From Molossus alvarezi (taxonomy: Eukaryota > Chordata > Mammalia > Chiroptera > Molossidae): a stretch of DNA of 64,000 nt. The notes under the pieces are model-generated. The model was given only the letters and a program-made list of their open reading frames with translations. It searched no databases and was not told the DNA's origin. Position 1 is the stretch's first letter; each line of letters begins with the position of its first letter. Of this stretch, positions 1-8,120 are shown piece after piece. The position numbers were made by a program, and so were the translations under genes. The stretch spans positions 1 to 64,000 of the forward strand of contig JBAWUJ010000104.1 in NCBI GenBank assembly GCA_037176705.1, read 5' to 3'.

Positions 1-326
1 TTTATTCCAGCCATTAGAACCAAAAGGTGATCATTTTAAAAGAGGGAGTGTCAGTCTTTGAACAATGGTCATGGATTCACTTGTTTCAAGACTATTTCCC
101 CGAAGCACCTATGGGAATACACTGGCATAGTCAAAAGGGTTCATGACTGGTGTTCTTTCTGTGCAGAACAACATAATAACATTCAGTTCAAGAGCAGAAT
201 GGAAACCTTAATACGGTTGCAGTGTCCAATTGAGTGTTTAGTGGCTCTCTGTTCAAAGAACTGTGTTCCAATAGACAATTTTCTTCAAATAATATCCAAA
301 TATTGAGAAAAAGATTCTAGGGCTAT

Positions 327-343
327 ACCCGCTTCACACGAAA
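327..343 (-). other. CENP-B-box-like motif (first of 27)
   Basis: The plus strand reads aCCCGctTcacaCGAAa, the reverse complement of NTTCGNNNNANNCGGGN. All nine positions fixed in the core CENP-B recognition sequence match. The motif recurs at monomer position 327 in all 27 monomers; the coordinates are given in each monomer entry. It is intact in 24 and broken in three (18528, 20488 and 36167). Whether CENP-B binds here is inference; the motif match is read directly. Confidence 0.75.
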
Positions 344-611
344 TGGAACCACCACTGATGTACTGTTTTTCAGATTACGTGTTCTTAGTACAGTTGTGGA
401 AAGTATTGATGTAAGGAAATGTGGCAACCTGACTTTTGATAGGTCCTTAGACATACTTTTCACTCTACTTTCTTTGTAGGAGAGTGTATACAACCAAACC
501 TATTCCAAATGAACTGTGTTAGAACTCTTCACTTCAGTGGCACAAAAGTCACTTCCATGAAGCCTAGGGCGTGAGGCTCCTCAAAGCATATATTGTTTTG
601 GTTAAGTGTTT

Positions 612-628
612 AAGAAATGTCCATTTGT
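612..628. repeat. Target-site duplication of L1 copy 1, left copy
   Basis: The 17-bp string aagaaatgtccatttgt is repeated exactly at 6772-6788 and brackets the L1. Monomers without L1 have one copy at this site, with ccttttg in place of ccatttg. The implied nick on the plus strand is TTTGT/AAAC, one mismatch from the usual L1 endonuclease preference TTTT/AA. Confidence 0.95.
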
Positions 629-650
629 GTTTTTGTTTTCGTTTTTTTTT
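629..650 (-). other. L1 copy 1 A-rich 3' tail
   Basis: On the element's strand this is a run of nine A followed by A runs broken by C and G, ending at the duplicated target site. An AATAAA polyadenylation signal lies just upstream in the element (plus-strand TTTATT at 658-663). The tail directly abuts the left target-site duplication, as expected for target-primed reverse transcription. Confidence 0.85.
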
Positions 651-900
651 ATGAATTTTTATTCATTTTTTTGTTACAGATATTTTACCTTTTTACCCCA
701 TTGGCACCGCCCACCCCACCTCCCCTCCACCCTGTCCCCTGCCTAGTTGTCCATGTCCATTGGTCATGCATAGATGCATATAAGTTCTGTGGTTTATCTC
801 TTCCCACCCCCCACCCCCCATCCCCTCTTCTGAGGGATGTCAGTCTGTGCCTTACTTCCATGTGTCTGGGTCTACTGTATTCCTCAGACTGTTATGTTCA
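651..900 (-). other. L1 copy 1 3'UTR with G-quadruplex-prone runs
   Basis: This is non-coding sequence between the ORF2 stop and the tail. Plus-strand C runs at 803-825 (ccc, cccccc, cccccc, cccc separated by single A or AT) give four G runs on the element's strand. A second C-rich block lies at about 709-740. Polypurine, G-quadruplex-forming tracts are a known conserved feature of mammalian L1 3'UTRs. Confidence 0.8.
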
Positions 901-3900
901 TTATACTCCGTATATAAGTGAGATCATGTGGTATTTGTCTTTTTCTGCTTGTCTTCTTTCACTTAGGATAATACTTTCCAGGTCCCTCCATGTCGTCTCA
1001 AAGGATAAGAGATCTCTCTTTCTTACCGCTGCATAGTACTCCATTGTATATATGTACCACAGCTTTTTTATCCATTCGTCTACTGGTGGACACTTGGGCT
1101 GTTTCCAGATCTTAGCTATTGTAAATAGTGCTGCTATGAACATGGGGATACATATATTCTTTCTGATTGGTGTTTCAGGCTTCTTAGGGTATATTCCCAG
1201 CAGTGGGATCACTGGGTCAAATGGAAGTTCAATTTCTAATTTTTTGAGGTAGCACCATATTGTTTTCCATAGCGGCTGCACCAGTCTGCATTCCCACCAG
1301 CAGTGTATTAGAGTCCCCTTTTCTCCACACCCTCGCCAACACTTGTTGTTTGATGATTTGTTGATGGCGGCCATTCTGACAGGTGTGAGGTGATACCTCA
1401 TTGTTGTTTTAATTTGCATCTCTCTGATGATTAGTGATGTTGAGCATTTCTTCATATGTCTCTTGGCCATTTGTATGTCCTGTTTGGAGAGGTGTCTATT
1501 CAGCTCCTCTGCCCACTTTTTAATTGGGTTCTTTGTCTTCCTTTTGTGGAGTTGTATGAGCACTCTCTATATATTGGAAATTAACCCCTTATCTGATACA
1601 TCATTGGCAATGATGTTCTCCCATACAGTGGGTTGCCTTTCCATTTTGATGATTGTTTCTTTTGCTGTGCAGAAGCTTTTGAGTTTGATGTAGTCCCATG
1701 TGTTCCTTTTCTCCTTTATTTCTGTTGCCTTAGGTGATGTATCAGTGAAAATTCTGCTCCGTATGATGTCCGAAATTTTGTTGCCTACATTTTCTTCTAG
1801 AATTTTTATGGATTCACGGGTCACATTTAAGTCTTTTATCCATTTTGAGTTTATTTTTGTGTATGGTGTAAGTTGATGGTCTAGTTTCATTTTTTTGCAT
1901 GTAGTTGTCCAATTTTCCCAACACCATTTATTAAAGAGGCTGTCTTTACTCCACTGTATGCTCTTGCCACCTTTGTCAAATATTAATTGAGCGTATTGCC
2001 TTGGGTCCATTTCTGGGTTTTCAGTTCTGTTCCACTGGTCTATATGCCTGTTCTTGTGCCAGTACCAGGCTGTTTTGGTTACAGTCGCTTTGTAGTATAA
2101 CCTGATATCTGGTATTGTGATCCCACCTACTTTGTTCTTCTTTTTCAAGATTGCTGTGGCTATTCGGGGTCTTTTTTGGTTCCATATGAACTTTTGAAGT
2201 ATTTGTTCTAGTTCTATGAAATATGTCATTGGTATTTTGATGGGGATTGCATTGAATCTATAGATTGCTTTGGGTAGTATGGACATTTTAATGATGTTAA
2301 TTCTTCCAATCCATGAACAGGGTATGTGCTTCCACTTTTTTATATCTTCTTCTATTTCTTTTTTCAATGACCTGTAGTTTTCTGCAAATAGGTCCTTTAC
2401 TTCTTTGGTTAAGTTTATTCCGAGGTATCGTAATTTTTTTGGAGCGATGGTAAATGGGATTGTTTTTTCAGTTTCTCTTTCTGTGAGTTCATCATTGATG
2501 TACAAGAATGCCGTCGATTTCTTGACGTTAATTTTGTATCCTGCTACTTTGCCAAATTCATTTATTAAGTCTAATAGATTTTTGATGGAGTCTTTAGGGT
2601 TTTCTATGTACAATATCATGTCATCTGCAAATAATGACAGTTTTACTTCCTCCTTTCCAATTTGGATCCCTTTTATTTTTTCTTCATGTCTGATTGCTGT
2701 GGCTAAGACTTCCAGTACAATGTTAAATAAGAGTGGCGAAAGTGGACATCCCTGTCTTGTTCCTGTTCTTAATGGAAATGTTTTTAGTTTCTGTCCATTG
2801 AGTATGATGTTGGCTGTAGGTCTTTCATATATGGCCTTTATTATGTCGAGAAATGATCCCTCTATTCCTACATTGCTGAGCGTTTTTATCAGAAATGGAT
2901 GCTGGATTTTGTCGAATGCTTTTTCAGCATCTATTGATATGATCATGTGGTTTTTATTCTTCATTTTGTTTATGTGGTGTATCACGTTTATTGATTTGCG
3001 AATATTATACCAGCCTTGCATCCCTGGAATGAATCCCACTTGGTCATGGTGAATAATTATTTTGATGTATTTCTGGATCCGATTTGCTAATATTTTGTTC
3101 AGGATTTTGGCGTCTATGTTCATCAGGGATATTGGCCTGTAGTTTTCTTTCTTTGTAGTGTCTTTTTCTGGTTTTGGAATTAGAATTATGCTGGCCTCAT
3201 AGAACGTGTTTGGAAGTCTTCCTTCTTGAATTTTTTGAAATAGTTTGAGGAGAATGGGTGTTAGTTCTTTTTTGAATGTTCGGTAAAACTCCCCCGTGAA
3301 ACCATCTGGGCCTGGGCTTTTGTTTGCTGGGAGAGTCTTGATTACCTCTTCAATTTCCTTAGTTGTTATTGGTCTGTTCAAGTTTTCTATCTCTTCCGGG
3401 AATAGTTTTGGGAGACTGTGTGTTTCTAGAAATTTGTCCATTTCGCTTAGATTGTCGAATTTGTTGCCATATAGTTGTTCATAGTAGTTGTTAACGATCT
3501 TTTGTATTTCCGTGGTGTTGGTTGTTACTTCTCCTCTTTCATTTCTGATTTTGTGTATTTGGGTTCTCTCTCTTTGTTTCTTGGTGAGTCTAGCTAAGGG
3601 TCCATCAATCTTGTTTATCTTTTCGAAAAACCAGCTCTTTGTTTCATCGATCCTTTGAATTGTTTTTTTGGTCTCTATGTCATTTATTTCTGCTCTGATC
3701 TTTACTATTTCCTTCCTTCTACTTGCTCTGGGGTTTTCTTTTTGTTTGCTTTCTAATTCTTTAAGTTGTGAGGTTAGACAGTCAATTAGAAATTTTTCTT
3801 GTTTTTTGAGGTAGGCCTGTAGTGCTATGAACTTCCCTCTCAGAACTGCTTTCGCTGCATCCCATAGATTTTGTGTTGTTGTGTGTTCATTTTCATTGGT

Positions 3901-4722
3901 TTCCAGGAAGTTTTTAATTTCTTCCTTGATCTCCTCGGTGACCCATTCATTGTTTAATAACATGCTATTTAGCCTCCATGTGTTGAAATGTCTTTGCATG
4001 TTCTTGTTGCAATTGATTTCTAGTTTCATGCCATTGTGATCTGAGAAGATGCTTGATATGATTTCAATCTTCTTGAACTTGTAGAGATTTAGTTTGTGTC
4101 CTATCATGTGGTCTATCTTTGAGAATGTCCCATGTGCACTTGAGAAGAATGTGTATTCTGTAGTTTTGGGGTGTAATTCTCTATAGATATCTATTAAATC
4201 CATTTGGTCTAGTGCTTCATTTAGAGTCTCTGTTTCCTTGCTAATTTTTTGCCTAGAGGATCTATCCAGTGCTGTCAACGGGGTGTTGAAGTCCCCTGCT
4301 ATGATTGTATTGTTGTCGATTTCTCCTTGGAAGTCCTCCAGAAGATTTTTAATATATTTTGGTGGTCCTATATTGGGTTCATATATGTTTATCAAGGTTA
4401 TATCTTCCTGTTGGATAGATCCTTTCAATATTATGTAGTGGCCGTCTTTGTCTCTAGTTATGATCTTCATTTTGAAATCTATTTTATCAGATATGAGAAA
4501 TGCTACCCCAGCTTTTTTTTGCTTTCCATTTGCTTGGAAAATTTTTTTCCATCCCTTTACTTTCAACCTATGTGAGTCTTTTGTTGAGAGGTGGGTCTCT
4601 TGTAAACAACATATAGATGAGTCATGCTTTCTTATCCAATCAGATACTCTGTGTCTCTTTATGGGAGCATTCACTCCATTTACGTTTAAGGTGATTATTG
4701 ATATGTACTTATTTATTGCCAT
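901..4722 (-). pseudogene. L1 ORF2 (endonuclease/reverse transcriptase), one nonsense codon, copy 1
   Basis: ORF2p nicks DNA and reverse-transcribes L1 RNA at the nick. The frame spans 1,274 codons, close to the roughly 1,275-residue usual length, and starts at an ATG at 4722. N-terminal apurinic-type endonuclease motifs are present: N13 in TLNVNG, E42 in LQETHL, AGDFN and FSDHN. The reverse transcriptase active site FADD is at residues 698-701. The C-terminal Cys/His knuckle (C1128, C1132, H1140, C1145) lies beyond an in-frame TAG at codon 1052 (plus-strand CTA, 1567-1569). Related L1s have Tyr near this position. The stop removes the last 222 residues, including the knuckle. The rest of the frame is open in both pieces, so no frameshift is involved. 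Copy 2 has the same stop. Confidence 0.95.
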
Positions 4723-4810
4723 TTTTGTTTAGTGTGGTTCTATTTTTCTTCCCATTTCTACTGCTAATTACAGCAGTCCTTTTAACATTTCTTGCAATGC
4801 TGGTTTGGTG
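4723..4810 (-). other. L1 copy 1 inter-ORF spacer
   Basis: This is an 88-bp gap between the ORF1 stop and the ORF2 start. In mammalian L1s ORF2 is translated from the same bicistronic RNA by an inefficient reinitiation-like mechanism. I see no other feature in the spacer. Confidence 0.7.
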
Positions 4811-5650
4811 CTAATGTATTCCCTTAGCCTTTTTTTTGTCTGGGAAGCTCTTTATTTGATCTTCTATTTTGAATGATAGCCTTGCTGGGTAGAGTAGTCT
4901 TGGATTCAGATTCTTGTTTTTCATGACTTTGATTACTTCATGCCATTCTCTTCTGGCCTGTAGTGTTTCTTGTGAGAAGTCAGCTGAGAGCCTTATGGGG
5001 TTCCCTTTGTAGGTAACCTGTTGCTTATCTCTTGCTGCTTTTAGGATTCTCTCTTTGTCTTTAATTTGTGGCATTTTAATTACTATGTGTCTTGGTGTGG
5101 GCCTGTTTAGGTTCTTCTTACTTGGAACTCTCTGTGCTTCTTGAACTTGAATGCCTTCTTCCTTCACCAAATTAGGGAAGTTTTCTCTCACTATTTTTTT
5201 GAATATATTCTCTATCCCTTGCTCCTTTTCTTCTTCTTCGGGGACTCCTATGATGCGAATATTATTACGTTTCCAGTTGTCCCATAGTTCTCTTAAGCTG
5301 TCTTCCTGTTTTTTAATAGTTTTTTCCTTTTGTTTTTCTGATTGGTTGATTTTTTCTACCCTGTCTTCTAATTCACTGATCTGGTCCTCAGCTTCCCCTA
5401 CTCTGCTTTTTAAACCTTCCAATGTGTTTTTCATTTCGGATATGTCATTTTTTATCTCTTCTTGTTGGTTTTTAATTTCCAATTGGCTTGTTTACAGTGT
5501 CTCTATGTCCTTACTCATGCTGTTCAGCTTCCTCAAGATCATGGCTCTGAATTCTAGCTCTGTTAACATGCCTAATTGCTCCACATTGATCTCATCTTTG
5601 GTGGAGGTGTCTTGCTCTTTCATTTGGCTTCTGTTTCTGTGTTTCACCAT
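4811..5650 (-). pseudogene. L1 ORF1 (RNA-binding chaperone), one nonsense codon, copy 1
   Basis: ORF1p is the trimeric RNA-binding protein that coats L1 RNA. The frame from the ATG at 5650 has 280 codons, shorter than the roughly 338-residue human protein. In-frame codon 53 is TAA (plus-strand TTA, 5492-5494), which splits the N-terminal 52 residues from the rest. The downstream part is open: a Glu/Lys-rich coiled coil with heptads (ISELEDRVEKI), an RRM-type stretch beginning NNIRIIGVPEEE, and a basic C-terminal domain (RHIVIKM, LSADFS, ARREWHEV, YPARLSF). Copy 2 carries the same stop. The upstream ATG is chosen because it extends the same frame and opens with a basic MVKHRNR-type segment. 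Confidence 0.88.
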
Positions 5651-6540
5651 TTTGGCTATCACTGTGGGCTTTGGAGCCTGTCAAGTTCTCCCTGTGGGTG
5701 TTGGTGTTCGCTGTTTGTGGCTCCCTCTCCTGTGTTTAGATGAGCGAAGGAGGACCCACGTTGAACACCACTGTCAAGTCTTACTTTCCTGGTTAAAGTT
5801 GCCAGCCCAGGAAACGTACTGTTATCCTCTAGCTTTTTGCCTGGAGGCTAGCAGTCTAGGTTAATTGATGAGTTTTGGGTTGTCAGTTGATTGAAAAACT
5901 CCCTCTGGTGCTCAGCCAAGGGGCTTTCACGAGGGTGGGACAGATGCTGGTTGTTAGTGAGCCTCAATTAGCACTTCAATGGCCCACAGGCTGGGGTTGG
6001 ATCTCCGAGGGAGGGGCTGCTGCCTCTCCTCAGAGCTCTGGGAAGGAGCAATGTGGCCACCTTCCTGAGTGGCTGCACTCAGCCAAAGCTCTGAGCGCCC
6101 TCCAAACCCCGAGTGTCCCGACACAGTTCCAGTTCAGTCCGCCCTCCCTCCGCTGGAGCCCAAGGTGAGTGGCTGTGGCTGTTTCAGCCTCTGTCCCGGG
6201 TGCGCTGTTGGGCAGCCTGGGAGTGTAACCCGAGGGCGCCGCTCCCAGCTAAGGCTGCTGCCGAGCTGCCGACCGTGGGCTCCCAGCCCCTTCTCGCGCC
6301 TTCGCAAGCCTACCGGGATGGAATCAGTGTCCCTCGTTGTCTGGTCCTCGCAAGCTGCTTTTCTGTTGGTTTTTCCCGTCGATTTGTCTGTGTTATAGTT
6401 GTAATTCCAGTTTGGTTCTGGGAGACGGTCTGTGTAGCTCCGTTCACTCCGCCGCCATTTTTCGGTTCCTTTGTGATGTGCAAGGTGCTTTCTCCTGCTT
6501 ACATTCCGTTACCGTGGCAACACACTCCTCAGTTGTAGTT
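5651..6540 (-). promoter_or_regulatory. L1 copy 1 5'UTR / internal promoter region
   Basis: This non-coding region upstream of ORF1 is clearly more GC- and CpG-rich than the rest of the element, especially at 6000-6330. L1 5'UTRs carry an internal RNA polymerase II promoter. A YY1-type site, gccgccattttt, is at 6451-6462 (AAAAATGGCGGC on the element's strand); in human L1 a YY1 site lies near the first bases of the element. By analogy the true L1 start may be near 6470-6480, with the remainder being additional upstream sequence. The outer boundary given here is therefore approximate. Confidence 0.7.
6508..6521. promoter_or_regulatory. RFX X-box-like palindrome in the 5' region of L1 copy 1
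   Basis: GTTACCGTGGCAAC is an imperfect inverted repeat very close to the RFX-factor X-box GTTGCCATGGCAAC. It lies between the YY1-like motif and the Ves-like segment. It could belong to a host promoter that drove the transcript giving rise to this insertion. It is a motif match only. Confidence 0.4.
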
Positions 6541-6544
6541 TGTA

Positions 6545-6650
6545 CCCGGCCCAGGTTGGGTTGTGCAGGTGGCAGCCACTCAATGTGTCCCTTTCATGTC
6601 GATGTTTCTCTCTTTCTCCCCCTTTTTCTCCCTTCCTCTCTATTCTATCT
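6545..6650 (+). repeat. Ves-like bat SINE fragment (3' half)
   Basis: The pattern cccaggttgggttgtgcagg, tggcagccactcaatgtg, tcgatgtttctctctttc, then a C/T-rich run ending in ttcctctct parallels the tail half of bat Ves tRNA-derived SINEs as I recall them. The tRNA-like head and the terminal A-rich tail are absent. It is antisense to the L1. This is the main pointer to a bat host. Recognition is from memory, and a library comparison would settle it. Confidence 0.55.
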
Positions 6651-6690
6651 GAGTTACAACTTCCTCCTTTGTAAAATGGAAATGATACCA
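6650..6690 (+). repeat. MIR-like fragment
   Basis: gagttacaacttcctccttt followed by gtaaaatggaaatgatacca resembles the segment of MIR SINEs that usually reads as a C/T-rich stretch followed by tctgtaaaatggggataata. It is only about 40 bp, so chance resemblance or a non-MIR host sequence is possible. Confidence 0.3.
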
Positions 6691-6771
6691 CCACTGAGAT
6701 TGCTGGTTCCCGCAAGACGCCCAGCTCCGTTCCGCACCTCGCGAACCCTACGCGCCACAAATTCAAATATC

Positions 6772-6788
6772 AAGAAATGTCCATTTGT
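6772..6788. repeat. Target-site duplication of L1 copy 1, right copy
   Basis: This is an exact copy of 612-628. Satellite sequence resumes directly afterward at monomer position 629 (aaacgtgtaatcacac). Confidence 0.95.
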
Positions 6789-8120
6789 AAACGTGTAATC
6801 ACACTTAAACTTGGCAGTGTAAGTTTCTTACTCTTGTTCCAGACAAGGAGACACAAGACTTGCTGGTGCAGTCTTGGATATCCTGAATTATGGGCAAACC
6901 TCTGTGAGAGCCAGGGGCCACATTCACTCAGTGGCATGTTTTTCCCTGGGAAGTTAAGTACCTTTGCAGGGAAAGTGTGAACAAACATGTTCTAGTCAAA
7001 CAACTGTTGGAATGAATGAATATTTCCATTTGGGTTAAGTTAACGCACAGATGTTGAATAACGTGATCATTTTAACGTTCATTCTCCTCGTTTTATAGGG
7101 AGATCCAGTCATATCATGGAAAGAACAACTAGAACAGAGCACACTTATGTGTAGATCAAAAGTTATCCCTTTTTGTGTTCTGTGTTGTTCATGGTTTCCA
7201 AGATTGGATCGTATTGAAGCCCATTTTTGAAGGCGATACTTGGAAAAAGTTTGGTTTCTGCTGTAGCAGTTGGTTTTACATGATTCTTACTCAGAACAGT
7301 GAACCAACGTATGGCCAAGACTGAATCAATGGAAAGACTGATAACTACTGGTGTCACACATGTGCATTCTTGACGCAGTGAAAGTGAACACATCTAAAGT
7401 GATGTAGTTGAAACATTGGTTGTCTCCATGCAAGGAGTAAATCCATGAATTGGAAGACACTGACAACACCAAGGGTTTTTCACATTGAACATCTCTGTGA
7501 AGGAGAACAAGAGGAGTGTTCTAGAGAAAATGCACTTGTGCAGTGGACCTGGGTATCCATTTCAATGACTTACACACTAACTATGCCCGGTGTGCAGGGC
7601 ATACTTTACATTGGAGTGTTAAACAGTGTTGTAAGTAAATGCAGGTGTCTGCCTTCTTTCCTATGTGACCAGGAAAGTCAACCTGTACTAGTTGATGAGG
7701 CAGCCTTTCAACATACTACCTTTTAGCCCTGCATATGTGTTGTTTGCCTGGAAGTGTCTATGAGTCATCTTGATATCCAACAAAGGCTGGGCTGCAGAAA
7801 TCAAACACATTGGTTAGGGCAATGTTCAGGTCATGCAAATCTACACCCTATTCAGTTCTACACACATTCTTTAAAGTTGTTATCGAATGAATCAGTGTCA
7901 TTCTTGGATCCATCCTACATTTCACGGTTTGTACCGATTTCCTCAAAAAACATAAGGAGTAGATACCTGTTTTCTCCTGAGAATTCAAAGTAAACGCTTT
8001 CCATCATTGTGAAATGCTGGAATTGTACCTTGTTCATGAATGGAATCTCCTGAACCTATCTTTCTAATTCCCTGTGACGAATTTAGCCTATTTCTTGATA
8101 ACTGACAAGTACTCAATCCC
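6789..8120 (+). repeat. Satellite monomer 1, right part (after L1 copy 1)
   Basis: Monomer positions 629-1960 resume without loss after the L1. Bases 6789 to about 7150 share private variants with monomer 3 (ttggcagtg, tttcttactc, acaaggagac, aactgttgg, ttaacgcacagatgttg). From there on it has the gtattgaagccca form and catcctacat, like monomer 2, ending in gaatttagcc. An octamer motif ATGCAAAT is at 7833-7840. Confidence 0.95.
7833..7840 (+). other. Octamer motif ATGCAAAT (representative)
   Basis: The exact POU/OCT octamer ATGCAAAT occurs in the right part of each complete monomer, about 80 bases into a well-conserved segment (next copy at 9792-9799). An 8-bp motif arises often by chance, so binding is only a possibility. 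Its regular recurrence simply follows from the repeat. Confidence 0.3.

Larger units (their letters stand above)
1..628 (+). repeat. Satellite monomer 1, left part (before L1 copy 1)
   Basis: This is monomer positions 1-628, ending in the left target-site duplication of L1 copy 1. It carries about 20 differences from monomer 2 over the same stretch, including tacactggc, aaaagggttc, acataataacattc, gaaacctta, aattttcttc and gggcgtgaggctcc. The matching segment of monomer 3 (10080-10707) shares these variants. A CENP-B-box match is intact at 327-343. Confidence 0.95.
629..6771 (-). mobile_element. LINE-1 retrotransposon, near full length, copy 1
   Basis: This 6,143-bp non-LTR retrotransposon is read on the minus strand and is flanked by a perfect 17-bp duplication. 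In element order it has a 5' segment that looks host-derived (about 6771-6541), a GC-rich 5'UTR, ORF1 (5650-4811), a short inter-ORF spacer, ORF2 (4722-901), a 3'UTR with G-rich runs, and an A-rich tail (650-629). ORF1 and ORF2 each contain one in-frame nonsense codon, so the copy is probably not autonomous. It is about 99.9% identical to copy 2 at 10708-16851: I found six substitutions and one 1-bp indel by eye. The near-intact frames and perfect duplication suggest a young insertion. Confidence 0.97.
6541..6771 (-). other. 5' extension of L1 copy 1, probably host-derived
   Basis: This stretch lies inside the target-site duplications but does not resemble an L1 5'UTR. Read on the plus strand it holds a Ves-SINE-like piece (6545-6650), a MIR-like piece (about 6650-6690) and a CpG-rich end (about 6705-6771, with tcgcgaa and acgcgcc). 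Because the duplication brackets it, it was part of the reverse-transcribed RNA. The simplest explanation is a transcript started at an upstream host promoter that read into the L1 (5' transduction). A chimeric 5'UTR typical of the L1 subfamily is the alternative. Confidence 0.55.

Noticed and set aside
58..306. 82-codon open frame recurring in every monomer
   Set aside because: It starts with TTG, and most differences between copies change the amino acid. There is no Kozak-type ATG and no family resemblance. It is open by chance and copied by the repeat.
2405..3052. Plus-strand open frames across the L1 (such as 2405-3052, 4249-4575, 5151-5864 and 6113-6538)
   Set aside because: They lie antisense to, or upstream of, the L1 ORFs and have low-complexity, Ser/Phe-rich translations typical of shadow frames.
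6900..6960. CTCF-like site at gccaggggccacattcac
   Set aside because: It shares only part of the CTCF core and lacks the usual AGGGGGC context, so support is too weak.
7445..7726. 93-codon open frame with ATG in most monomers
   Set aside because: Changes among copies are mainly amino-acid altering, and the ATG is lost at 17526. I recognise no protein family. I kept it only as a low-diversity segment in the findings.
7754..7993. 79-codon open frame recurring in every monomer
   Set aside because: The start is GTG, the frame is truncated in monomers 13 and 18 (the tac codon becomes taa), and no domain is recognisable. It is not a gene.
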